Assembly: GCA_025201845.1 (NCBI GenBank)
Contig: MU603994.1
Location: 1 to 64,000, forward strand
Direction of reading: 5' to 3'
Origin: Martensiomyces pterosporus
Lineage: Eukaryota; Kickxellomycota; Kickxellomycetes; Kickxellales; Kickxellaceae
DNA length: 64,000 bases
Below are positions 51,239 to 61,267 of this stretch, piece after piece. Under the pieces are notes generated by a model. The model saw only the letters and a program-made list of their open reading frames with translations. It was not told the origin of the DNA and ran no database searches. Position 1 is the first letter of the stretch, and each line of letters opens with the position of its first letter. The position numbers and the translations under genes are program-made.

Positions 51239-52743
51239 GATAGCGATAGCAACAGGCTGCCCCTATATGTACCAGCCACACAGCTATGCGATAACGAGTG
51301 CTGCTCGACAGCCAGGCGTGTGCTGCTCATCAGCCTGCTTGCATTGCCGATGATTTATAATGGCTGATAGCGATGGCGATAACGATGGCGATAGCGATAG
51401 CAGTGGCGGTTGTTCTGGTGATGAAGTGCGATACATGCAATGATTTAATATATTGACAAAGAGGCAGCACAGCAAGTCCTTGGGGACGGATTGCTGAATG
51501 TGCGGCGGACAAGGAGCAGATCTGACAATGCCATACGTGCCCAAGAAAGGAAATATCCCATTAGCGAGCACTGAGCTGGCGCGAGATGCCATGAGAGGGC
51601 ATTTAGGCGTGGCTGTGTAGACCTGAGCAAGAGGCACTCGCTCCGTGGTGTTATTATAAGCCTAACCTACCATGTGGAGTCTTCGTCTGTCTGCGCCGAT
51701 GAATGGAAATGAATGAAAGTATCAGCGCGGCCACAAGTGCAACAATGGCTGCACACCCGCTGGCAATAGCCATTGGCGAGTACATGCTTCGCTTGTAAAT
51801 AGCTCCGGTGCTCTGTTGGCTGCGGCGTGCGTGCAAAGATAGAAAGCAAATAGGGCAATAGGGCAAGCTGCCGTCGCTGCTGTTGCCGGAGAGAATAAGC
51901 GAGAGGGCGTATGCACGTTTGCGTACAAAAGAATAGCGGCTAGTACAATTTGACGCTCGCCTCTGCTGCTGCTGCCGTTGTTGTTGTTGTCAAGGTAGCC
52001 ACAGGTAAATGCGCGTCGTCAATTAATAAGAGAGAAAAGGGAGGGAGAGAGCGAAGAGTGGTTCGTGCGTTTGCGTTTGCGTTTGCGTGTGCGGAAGAGG
52101 AGGAAGAGGCGTTACAATATGAAAAGCGCTTTGTTATAAGAAAAAAGCAGGAATAATAAAGGCGACAGGAGAGCAGCAGAATAGTAAATAGCGACGCCAA
52201 TAGCAGCGGGAGGCGATGGAGGAGAAAAGGCGGTGTCGGGTTTCCAAATGAACGAGTGCTGAGCATCCCCTTGAAAATTTTGCCTTGGAGGATCAGCACA
52301 ACGCACCATTGCATCACTTCCGGTTTCTGGCTCCAGCCAGCCTTCCCCTTCCTCTCGCCGTGGATTTTCAGCACTGGTGTGCCTGTGTGCTGCCAGGCTC
52401 AGCAGCGCCGCCAATGCTCTTCGGTGCATGGTGCTGCAGAGGAGCGTCGCCAGCCCCGCCATGGCAGCAGTGGCCACGCGAGCCTGAGGGGGAGATGTCG
52501 GAAACAGAAAGCAGGCAGTGCCCATTCTAGGCACCAGGCGCATTATACTGCACGTAACAGCACTTTGCCACGCTTTACTGCTGCGCTTAGCGTCCAAATA
52601 AACGGCAGGCGAGCGGCAGTGCGGCCGAGGCCATCGCAGCACCCACACCCGCTAATGCATGGCTGGGATGGGAAAAGGTGCTTGCTCAATAAAAGTCGAA
52701 AATAGGGTTCAAACATGCGTGGCACTAAATGTCTCTTGGAGGG
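51239..52743. other. Gene-free interval between the CCCH gene and RFC1
   Basis: This 1505-base interval lies upstream of the CCCH gene and downstream of RFC1, both on the minus strand. Simple repeats occur: a hexamer array of gatggc/gatagc type at 51362-51404 and a tttgcg array at 52069-52087. The minus strand is pyrimidine-rich at 51900-52200. No convincing open frame or RNA gene was recognised. Confidence 0.55.
51362..51404. repeat. GAT(A/G)GC-type hexamer array upstream of the CCCH gene
   Basis: Roughly seven imperfect 6-base units (gatagc, gatggc, gataac variants) lie in tandem about 130 bases upstream of the CCCH gene start codon. Confidence 0.8.
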
Positions 52744-55700
52744 CTACTTTTCTTTTCTTGGCCTCGCAGCCTTGCCCTTGGGTCTTGCCGCAGCCTTGCC
52801 CTTGGTGGCCTTGGCTGCGGCCTTGCCCTTGGGCTTTGCTGCCTTGATGAGCTTGTCGCTGCCCAAGCCATCACCCTCGCTGTCAGACGCATTCTCATCC
52901 CCCTCGTCGTCTCCAGTGTCGTCGTCGTTCTCGATAAAGTCCTCGCTGTCCGGCTTGATGCTCGCAGCAGCGGCAGACAATGCCTTGACTGCTGACGCAC
53001 CGCGGGACTCCTGGAATGCCACAGGGTGGCTGGCCTTGTTGTACTCACGCGTAAACGACGCCTTGACCGCAGACGGAATCTTCTTCAGCATCGCCTCACC
53101 ATCCAAGTGGAGATTCAGCATTGCGTCCCAGTTGTCCTTGGTCAGGTAGTAGTGGTCCATAAGACTAGCTACGTCGCTGATTCCGCCAGCACCCTGCGTG
53201 ATAAGGGGCGTGACAAGCTCTGGCACCATCGCAGGGATGTACGATTTGCGGATCTCGGTCTTGTCCGCAGACACCCTCAGCCGCATGTGGCTCTGGATCT
53301 CTGTCAAATAGCGCGCCAGCTTGGTGCCCTTGGAGTTCTGCCCAAGCCATCCCGGAAAACGGTACATTCCCATGTGCCCGCCGCGCATGTGGTAGGATGG
53401 CCCCACACACGAGAGTGCTGCGTGAAGTGGCATCAGCCCCCACTGCTGCGATCCGCGCAGCTTGTTCTCCACAACGTCGCCCTGGGCAATGTAATCGGCT
53501 GCATGGCTTAGACACTCAAGCGCAGCCAGGTCATCCGTGCCTGCTGCAGGCCTGTTGTCGATGTAGTTCTCCTGCACAAACAGCGGAACGATCGAAAAGT
53601 CGGAATAGTACAGATCGAGCTTCTCGGCAAACGTTGCGCTGGCGTTCTCCGTGCCGTTCATGTATTTTCCGATGACGTCAAATGGCCCCACCGACACCTC
53701 CTTCTTGTTCAAGGTAGTGAACGCCTTGCTCTCCAAGTACGACATCGACGACTTGCTCAGCGCATAGCTAGACATCAGGTTGATGATCTGGCGGATGTCG
53801 TTGTGCGTCGACTGCACAAGCTGCGTAATGGCATTCTGGTCCAGCTTGAGGTTCTCGCGGTACGCAATGGTGTTGAGGCGTGCGCGCATCTGTGCCTCTG
53901 TCGGACGACGGAACCGCATGTCCTCGCAGTAGTTTGCCAGGGACTTGACCTTTGTTGACTGCCTGTCATTGCAGATGCAGATAATTGGGATTTTGGTGCG
54001 CTTCACCAGCTGGATCAGCTCTGCGCTTCCACCACGATCGCCGCCAGACATGCCGTCCACCTCGTCCATGATCACCACCATTCTCTTCGCCCCGCTGGCC
54101 GTCACGTTCTCCTTGACGTCCTTGTCCTCCATCTGCTGCTGCTCTTGCTCTCTCTCCAGGTCCACCACAGCCTTGCGGTCAAACTCGCGAATGCTGCGGT
54201 TGCTAATCGTGTTGCCCAGGAGCTCGCTGAGGGCCTTCTTGTTGCGCGCTTCGGATGCGTTGAGCTCAAGTACATCAAAGCCAGCAAGCTTGGCGACAAG
54301 GTGGGCCGTGGTTGTCTTGCCAATGCCCGGCGGCCCCGAAATCAAAACTGCGCGCTTATCAGGGATGTCGCCAGAGGCCCACCAGCTCAGCCATTTCAGA
54401 ATATCCTTGGCCGCCTCTTTGTGGCCACACAGCTCCTTCAGCTTGGTTGGCATGTACTTGTCGGTCCAAAGCTGGGCATCTCCAGATGCCGCTGCGACGG
54501 CGCTGGACTGGGAACTCGGCACAGAAGCAGGTGCGGGGGTCTTGGAGGGTGCGGCGGCAGCCTGCGTCCTGCTGCGTTTCGCACCAGCCTTGGCCACATC
54601 ACTACCGGCAACCTTAGCAGCAGCAGGTGCCTCTTGTGCCTCGGCACCAGCAGTCGAGTCGTCACGGCTCGACATGCCAATAAGCTTCAGCAAGTGGTCC
54701 TCATACAGGCACCTCGTACGAAGGGTTTTGGCCTTTTTCACCTTGCTCGATCCTGGGTCGCTGCCTACCACAAGATATGAAGTGTTTCCGCTAACTGCCT
54801 TGGTCACGCGCCCGCCGTAGCTCTTGATAAGATCCTCAGCCTGCTCGCGCGACAATGCCTCCATCTCGCCAGTGACAACAAAGGTGAGTCCACTAAGACA
54901 GCCGGGCGCGCCCTTGGGGATCTCCTTTGATCCCGGCGCACTGGCAGCTGATCCAGCCTTGCTCGCATACGAGAACGCCTTTGGCGCTACATCAGGGAGG
55001 TCGCTGGCGTCAAACCCAATGGCTTCAGCAGGCTGATCCTCGACTTTCTCAGCGTTCTTTACCTTGAGCTTCTTCGTTTTTGGCGCTGGGCTCTCTGGCA
55101 CCTCGTTGGAACCAGCGCTGTCCGGGGCCTCTGTCTGCTCTGTCTGCTCTGTCTGCTCAGCCTGCTTTGCCTGGCCGTTCTTCTGCAGGATAAAGGTGAT
55201 AAAGTCGCCCTCGTAGAGAACCTTGGTGCCGATGCTTTGCGCCTTGTTCACCTTGGTCGCACCGGGCTCGCTCCCAGCAACTAGATACGACGTGTTCTTG
55301 CTCACTGAACCGGTCACACGCCCGCCGTGGCATTTCACTGCATCCTCGGCCTTCTTGCGAGTCATCTGCTCCATATTTCCAGTAAACACGAAAGTCAGTC
55401 CAGCGAGGCAGGAAGGGTCGCCCTGCGGGATATCAACACTGCCCGCTGAGACGCCTGCTTCCTTGCCGAGGACCATGTCCGCGTAGTTGAAGGCCTTTTT
55501 CTTAACAACACCGAGCTCGCTAGCATCGTGGACAGTCACCCCCACAGGTGCTTCGGCAGCTGGTGCTGGAGCTGCTGCCTTCTTTGATCTCGAAGACCTG
55601 GTGCCTGCCTGCGGCTTGGCCTCGGTACTGCCAAAGAAGCTCTCAGGGTCAATGTCCTCATCGCTGGAGTAGACAACAGCCTTCCTCTTTCTACTTGCTT

Positions 55701-55826
55701 TTAAGTCCACGTTCAAAGTTGGGGAATCCAGTTTATTTTGCGTTTGCCGAGCTACGGAGAATGAAACTTTTGTTTTGTGGTCTGTGCAGCCTCTTACCTT
55801 GACGATGCGCTGGTTTTAGGCGGCAT
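52744..55826 (-). CDS. RFC1: Replication factor C subunit 1 with two tandem BRCT domains
   Basis: The large subunit of the clamp loader that places PCNA on primer-template DNA. Predicted exons are 55826-55798 (MPPKTSASS) and 55690-52744, joined through a 107-base GTAAGA-to-TAG intron, giving 991 residues starting MPPKTSASSRKRKAVVYSSD. The frame has no ATG near its open 5' end, so this short first exon is preferred. Two BRCT domains lie at about 100-180 (LAGLTFVFTGNMEQMTRKKA) and 270-350 (LSGLTFVVTGEMEALSREQA), exactly 170 residues apart; yeast and human RFC1 have one. The AAA+ core follows, with LWTDKYMPTKLKELCGHKEA, Walker A SGPPGIGKTTTAH, Walker B VVIMDEVDGMSGGDRGG, and the RFC1-specific C-terminal domain (NWDAMLNLHLDGE). 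The tail is Lys/Pro/Ala-rich and basic. It diverges from the CDK5RAP1 gene. Confidence 0.95.
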
Positions 55827-56204
55827 GTGTTGCGGTCCGGTAGTTTACGTTGAATTCAGTGCTGGTGTGTAAGGAGGGTGTTGTGTGGAGGAGGGTGCAA
55901 GAGCAGCAAGAAAAGCGGCCATCCGCCTTGTCCCAGGCACACGCAGCGCTATTTAAACGTAAACACTCCGCAGTCGCGTTCGTGTCTGCGGCTCGCTCCA
56001 ATCAATCACGTCCCCGAGCTGGGTCGAGCCTGTCCAAGCCCCTTACTATAATTGGGAACCCTGGCAGTGCTCAGCTTTTTTTTTTCCTCCACACACAGAT
56101 TATCTCCTGCTCCTGCTCCTGCTTCCTTGAGCCTATTTTCGCTCTCTTGGGTAATATTACATTTTATCTCTCGCTCTGCAGAAACAAGCAGCTGTTAAGA
56201 CAAT
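55827..56204. promoter_or_regulatory. Divergent intergenic region RFC1 / CDK5RAP1
   Basis: A 378-base shared upstream region with a TATTTAAA sequence near 55950 and a T-run near 56076. No MluI-type cell-cycle box (ACGCGT) was found. Confidence 0.45.
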
Positions 56205-57992
56205 ATGGCACCTAGATCGGCGCTTTCATCGAGAATCTCGGCTTGCAGTCGTGCTGCCAGCGCACGCATGATCCAAAGCGCCTTTGCATCGACGGCGGCG
56301 GGCACGGAGGCTGCAAGCGAGCTGCAAAACAACAGCAGACCTGCTAAGTCAAGCACCAGGGGTTCTGCGCGCAAGCACTTGGTGTTCAACAATCGAACCG
56401 GCCCCTCACTGCAGCACTTTCTGGCACAGTCGCTTTCCGAGTCGAACGGCAGCGCAGCGAACACAGCGCCAGAGGAGCTGCCCTACCTGGCTGTGTCCGA
56501 CTGGGGACAGGGCCGCAAATACTATGTTGAGGTGTACGGCTGCCAGATGAACGTCAACGACACGGAGATCTTGATGGCTGTCTTGAACAAGGCCGGGTAC
56601 CAGCGCACGATGAGCCTCGAAGACGCCGATGTCATATTCCTAATGACCTGTGCGATTCGCGAAAAAGCCGAGGACCGCATCTGGAACCGCCTGTCGTATC
56701 TCAAATCGCTCAAGACCAAGTCGCGGCCTGACCGTGCACCCATGGTAGGCGTGCTTGGATGCATGGCCGAGAGACTCAAGGAAAAGCTGCTCGAGTCGGA
56801 CAAGCTTGTCGACGTTGTCTGCGGTCCGGATGGATACCGGTCCCTGCCGCGGCTTCTCTCGCTGCGTGCGCTGTCTGCGGATGGCGTAGCCAACGTGATG
56901 CTGTCCGCCGACGAGACCTACGCCGACATTACTCCAGTGAGGCTAGATGAGAACAAGATCAGCGTGCACCTGAGTATCATGCGTGGGTGCAACAACATGT
57001 GCAGCTTCTGCATTGTGCCGTTCACTCGTGGAACCGAGCGCAGCAGAAACATAGACTCGGTTGTCGAGGAGGTACGGAGGCTTAGCGAACAAGGGATTCG
57101 CGAGGTAACACTGCTCGGCCAGAACGTCAATTCGTACCGGGACACCAGCGAGAGCGATGCAGCAGACACCATTGGGGATGGGTCCGGTCTCAGCCGGGGA
57201 TTCAGCACTATCTATAAGCGCAAGGAAGGCGGCCGCCGGTTCGCAGAGTTGCTGCACCGCGTCGCTCAGGTCGACCCAGAGATGCGCATCCGCTTTACGT
57301 CTCCACACCCAAAAGACTTCCCCGACGAGCTGCTCTATGTGATTCGCGACAACCCCAATGTCTGCCGCAACATCCACCTGCCGCTGCAGTCGGGCAGCAC
57401 CACCTGTCTGCAGCGTATGCGCCGTGGATACAGCCGCGAGGCGTTCCTGGATCTTGTCAGACATATCCGCGAGGTGATCCCGGATGTCACGTTCAGCACC
57501 GACGTTATTGCCGGCTTCTGCGGCGAAACGGAGGCCGAGCACAAGGACACTGTGTCGATGATGGAGCTGGTTGGCTTTGACACTGCATTCATGTTTGCCT
57601 ACAGCATGCGCGAGAAGACCCATGCGCACCGCAAGTTCAAGGACGACGTGCCGCAGGACGTCAAGGGCAGGCGGCTGGAGGAGATTATCGCCATGTTCCA
57701 CTCGCAGGCACAGAAGAAAAACCAGAAATATGTTGGGGCTGAAGGCCTTGTGCTGTACGAAGGGCTGACCAAGAAGCACGGAAGGCCGTTTGGTTCGGAT
57801 GACTACGGGCACAAGGTGTTCCTGGATGTCCCCGACAGCATTCAGCCGCAGCCGGGGGAGTACCTGAGGGTGCGCATCAGCTCTGCCTCGTCGGCGTCGC
57901 TGACGGCCGCTGCGCTGGAAAGGACTACGCTCACTCGGCACTACAAAGAGCACCCGCAGACGAACATCCACGGAGGTCAGATAGAAAACTAG
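56205..57992 (+). CDS. CDK5RAP1: CDK5RAP1/MiaB-type tRNA methylthiotransferase
   Basis: A radical-SAM enzyme predicted to add a methylthio group to i6A37 of tRNAs, in animals mainly in mitochondria. It has 595 residues in one exon. The N-terminus (MAPRSALSSRISACSRAASA) is Arg/Ser-rich and acid-poor, fitting mitochondrial import. The methylthiotransferase domain holds three cluster cysteines, in VEVYGCQMNVNDTEI, FLMTCAIREKAEDRIW and VGVLGCMAERLKE. The radical-SAM motif is C262-x3-C266-x2-C269 in RGCNNMCSFCIVPFTRGTER. It continues with VTLLGQNVNSYRD, IRFTSPHPKDFPDELL, HLPLQSGS and DVIAGFCGETEAEH. A C-terminal TRAM domain spans about 510-570. An insert near 315-345 separates conserved blocks. 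S. cerevisiae lacks this enzyme. SEC6 starts 148 bases downstream on the same strand. Confidence 0.95.
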   Translation: MAPRSALSSRISACSRAASARMIQSAFASTAAGTEAASELQNNSRPAKSSTRGSARKHLVFNNRTGPSLQHFLAQSLSESNGSAANTAPEELPYLAVSDWGQGRKYYVEVYGCQMNVNDTEILMAVLNKAGYQRTMSLEDADVIFLMTCAIREKAEDRIWNRLSYLKSLKTKSRPDRAPMVGVLGCMAERLKEKLLESDKLVDVVCGPDGYRSLPRLLSLRALSADGVANVMLSADETYADITPVRLDENKISVHLSIMRGCNNMCSFCIVPFTRGTERSRNIDSVVEEVRRLSEQGIREVTLLGQNVNSYRDTSESDAADTIGDGSGLSRGFSTIYKRKEGGRRFAELLHRVAQVDPEMRIRFTSPHPKDFPDELLYVIRDNPNVCRNIHLPLQSGSTTCLQRMRRGYSREAFLDLVRHIREVIPDVTFSTDVIAGFCGETEAEHKDTVSMMELVGFDTAFMFAYSMREKTHAHRKFKDDVPQDVKGRRLEEIIAMFHSQAQKKNQKYVGAEGLVLYEGLTKKHGRPFGSDDYGHKVFLDVPDSIQPQPGEYLRVRISSASSASLTAAALERTTLTRHYKEHPQTNIHGGQIEN

Positions 57993-58140
57993 AGCAGGCC
58001 CATGCGTTTTTATGCTGGCCGCATCGCGTCTGAAATGGGTCTTGCCCCTCATCCAAAGCCACGCTCCAGCACAAAACAGCTTTCTCCTCTTTCTCCTGCT
58101 CAATATACCGTCTTGCACCACTAGCTTCCATTTCACACGC

Positions 58141-60468
58141 ATGTCGCTGGAGGAGTCTACGACTGGCAGCGGCGTCAGACAGTACGCGGTCCAAAGGCTG
58201 GCCAAGCTGCTTCGCCATCCCGATGACTTGGTGTACAAGGCAGACGATGTGCGTCGCAAGCTAGCCCAGGAGAAGCTGCTCATTGACGCACAGCTAAACA
58301 CCGATGTTCGCAGACAGTTTGACGATGTGCAGGAGGGGCTTGAGCTGCTGTACTCTACCAAGGAGCAAATCGGACGCGTGAAAACGGACATGCAGAGGGT
58401 CGACCAGCTCTGCAACGATGCGCAGAGCTACCTGACAAACTTTGACCGCATTCAGAAGATATCGATAGCCAACCGCAATTTCGTGCGCACAGACGAGTTT
58501 TACAGCCAATTCAGCGACTTCCACGAGCAGTACACGCACGTTCGCGAGATGCTGACGGACGCGCAGACCAACTTTGAGCAGGCGGACTTCAATCTGCTCA
58601 GGCTGCACTATTCGCTGTACAAACTCGAGGACTTTAGGAACCGCGCGATGGGGTTCTCTGGCGTCAACGATGCGGACTCGGAGCAGACGCTGGCGCAGAT
58701 GTTTGGTGGCCTCGATAGACTCGTTGAGGAGTTTGAGCAGTTCCTGTGGCATGTCGCTGGCAGCATGTATGACCTTGCTCTGCGCAAGCGTGCAAATATC
58801 ATCGTGCAGCTGCTGAAAGTGGTCGAGGTCGAGGAGGCTGCCGACAGGGCGCAGGAGCGTGAGAAAGAGGGTGCTGGGCTGGCGCGTCGCCAGTCGCTGC
58901 TGGCTGGGTCTGACAGCCGGTCCATGGCCTCGGCATCGATGGCGCGTGGGCCCAAGAAGGACCGCAAGATCAAGCACTACAAGCAGAAGCTGCTGGACTT
59001 TGTCCACGAGTTTGTCAGCCAGCGCATCACCGAGTTCTTCAAGCAGGAGGCCAATGGCTTTGAGGGCATTGACGAAGTCACTGGGTTTGTGATTGACGAG
59101 CTGACGTTTGTTGCCGAGGCCGTGGTGCCGGCATTCCCAGCCAACTACTTTGTCTTTGATGTGTTCGTCAACGAGTACCACCAGGCAGTGGTGGCGAACA
59201 CAAACGAGCTCGTGTCGGGCAACCTCGAGGGAGGCGCGATTCTGACGCTTCTGCGCTGGGTGCGCGAGTACCACTCGGCTATGCGCAAGGAGCTGAGCAT
59301 CCCCAGGGACCAGCTCAAGCCGGCGCTTCTGGAGGGGCGCGAGGACCAGCTGGCGCAGGAGTACCTGGACGTTGCCGCCAAGAAGATCCGCGAGTGGGTG
59401 GTCAACCTGATGCGCACAGAGACAGCATCGTTTGTCACTCGGCAGGATGCGCCCAATGTCGGCGAGGATGGCATGTACGTGACAGACAGCTCGGTCTATT
59501 TGTTTGAGATCATCAACCAGAACATTGGGCTGGTTGTTGAGGCGCAGCGTGCCAAGCTGCTATGCGACTTGATGGCAGAGTGCAACAAGATATTCCAGGA
59601 CATGAGCAAGCAGTGGCGCGACCTTCTGGAGAGCGAAAAGATCAAGCAGATTGAGACGCCCGAGAACGTGGCCGAGGGGCTGGTGGACTACACCATGGCT
59701 CTGGCCAACGAGCAGATCAGGTCGGTTATTCAGGCCGAGACCATCAAAGACGAGATTGGCGACAGCCTCTCGCGCTCGCACCAGGAGAGGTTCAAGGCCG
59801 AGCTGTCGCAGACGATGGATGTGTTTATGAGCGTTGCCGAGGCAGCGACACAGACCCTGGCGGACATTGTATTTTCCGATCTCCGCCCCATCACGTCGGC
59901 GCTCTACTCGGTGGACTGGTACCAGGATGATCTTTTGCAGCCCGTCATTGAGACACTGAAGGACTATTGCGAGGACTTCCACGACCACCTCGACAAGTAT
60001 CTGTACAAGCGGCTGATGCAGGACCTGCTGTCACGCTTTGCGCTGAGCTACATCGATGCTGTCGCCGGGAAAATCAGGTTCTACAAGGGGCGGACCACGG
60101 AGAAGCTCAATCTCGAGCTGCACCGTGCGACAAAGTTCTTCAAGCAGCACATGGACAGCAATGCGGTTGCCGAGACCCTGAACGTTGTGCGCATTCTGAT
60201 ATCTCTCATCGAGTCGACGCCAACAATGATCTTTCTCGAGTTCTTCTCGGTCAAGAAGCAGTACCCCGACTTGCCCCTGGCGCTTATTGAGGACATATTG
60301 TCGAAGCGGGACGATATGGACAAGCAGCAGCTGAGAACGATTTTGGACTCGCTCAGGCAGAAATCCAAGGGTGACACTGGCTCGTCCCTGGCAAAGCAGC
60401 GCACGCTGTTCTCGAAGCTCAAGAGCTACCCGCCCGTCGGCAGCGTCAGCAAAGGGAGGTTCATCTGA
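58141..60468 (+). CDS. SEC6: Exocyst subunit SEC6 (EXOC3)
   Basis: A core subunit of the exocyst, which tethers secretory vesicles to the plasma membrane at sites of polarised growth. It has 775 residues in one exon from the ATG at 58141. The N-terminal helical region is QYAVQRLAKLLRHPDDL, followed by coiled coil (LELLYSTKEQIGRVKTDMQR). The C-terminal CATCHR helical bundles include VFDVFVNEYHQAVVANTNEL, ILTLLRWVREYHSAMRKELS, SVDWYQDDLLQPVIETLKDY and KLNLELHRATKFFKQHM, and it ends ALIEDILSKRDDMDK. The length is close to yeast Sec6 (805). The frame is open upstream to 58012, but MSLEESTTG is the first family-like start. It has no introns. Confidence 0.95.
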   Translation: MSLEESTTGSGVRQYAVQRLAKLLRHPDDLVYKADDVRRKLAQEKLLIDAQLNTDVRRQFDDVQEGLELLYSTKEQIGRVKTDMQRVDQLCNDAQSYLTNFDRIQKISIANRNFVRTDEFYSQFSDFHEQYTHVREMLTDAQTNFEQADFNLLRLHYSLYKLEDFRNRAMGFSGVNDADSEQTLAQMFGGLDRLVEEFEQFLWHVAGSMYDLALRKRANIIVQLLKVVEVEEAADRAQEREKEGAGLARRQSLLAGSDSRSMASASMARGPKKDRKIKHYKQKLLDFVHEFVSQRITEFFKQEANGFEGIDEVTGFVIDELTFVAEAVVPAFPANYFVFDVFVNEYHQAVVANTNELVSGNLEGGAILTLLRWVREYHSAMRKELSIPRDQLKPALLEGREDQLAQEYLDVAAKKIREWVVNLMRTETASFVTRQDAPNVGEDGMYVTDSSVYLFEIINQNIGLVVEAQRAKLLCDLMAECNKIFQDMSKQWRDLLESEKIKQIETPENVAEGLVDYTMALANEQIRSVIQAETIKDEIGDSLSRSHQERFKAELSQTMDVFMSVAEAATQTLADIVFSDLRPITSALYSVDWYQDDLLQPVIETLKDYCEDFHDHLDKYLYKRLMQDLLSRFALSYIDAVAGKIRFYKGRTTEKLNLELHRATKFFKQHMDSNAVAETLNVVRILISLIESTPTMIFLEFFSVKKQYPDLPLALIEDILSKRDDMDKQQLRTILDSLRQKSKGDTGSSLAKQRTLFSKLKSYPPVGSVSKGRFI

Positions 60469-61267
60469 ACCTGAGATTGGCATATGTGGGCAAATGGTGG
60501 ACCGTTACACGCCCCGTGCCAGCGGGCGCCCCATGTTTCAGCTGCTGCTGCTGCTGTGCGTGCCTTTTGCTGTCGCTGCCTCCCCACATCCCCCGGTTCT
60601 AAGAACATGTTCCTTGCAGTTGGCTCTTTCCACCATGATTTATATTCGTGTTTATATCAGCTCTACCCTGCAACAGGCATGAAAAAAAAGCCCGGATTCG
60701 CTGTATGTGCCTGCGGCCAATCACGCGCCGCGGCAGAGCAGAGGCCCGCAGAGAGGGCCAATGGGGGCGGATTCCACATGTCCCGCCAAGCGACAAAGAG
60801 CGAAAAAAAGTGCATGCACGCGTAAACAGCAGTTGCGGTAATGGCATAAAAAGAATTCCACACAGAAGATGGCGGCAACGCAAACGAGAGCAGCCCTCCT
60901 CCTTCCTCCCCCGTCTACCCCACCCAGCATGCTCTTTCATAGACGATTCCTTTCCCTCCCTCCTGCTCTGGGTTCATTGCCGCGCTTCTCTTCTTGATGT
61001 CAAAACCACTCGAGATTCATGAACCCTTCCTATTCTTTGCCACCGCTCTCCCTCGCCACAGCCGCCATATACCACCTACTCACCGCGTACTCATCCCCCG
61101 CTACAATCTGGCGGCATTATCTCCTTTCGTAACCCTCCTCCCCCTAGCTCTCCTTTCCCCCCGCTTTGCGATTGTCTGAGCAAATAGGCACACCTTCCTC
61201 TGTCGAAAACAGACACCCTTTTTCTTTCTAAACTGTCTCCCCTATTGCCGTCTCTCTGTTCTCAGCC
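60469..61267. other. Intergenic region and leader of the calcium ATPase
   Basis: A 799-base interval. From about 60900 to 61260 it is strongly C/T-rich with few purines, a typical fungal leader. No open frame with family similarity or RNA gene was recognised. Confidence 0.55.

Noticed and set aside
52680..52735. Sequence gggttcaaac considered as a tRNA T-loop
   Set aside because: No matching acceptor, D or anticodon stems could be drawn around it. No tRNA was supported anywhere in the window.
52744..55716. RFC1 starting at the 5' limit of its open frame (55716)
   Set aside because: The codon there is TTG, not ATG. A short spliced first exon at 55826-55798 gives a proper ATG and a natural junction into RKRKAVVY.
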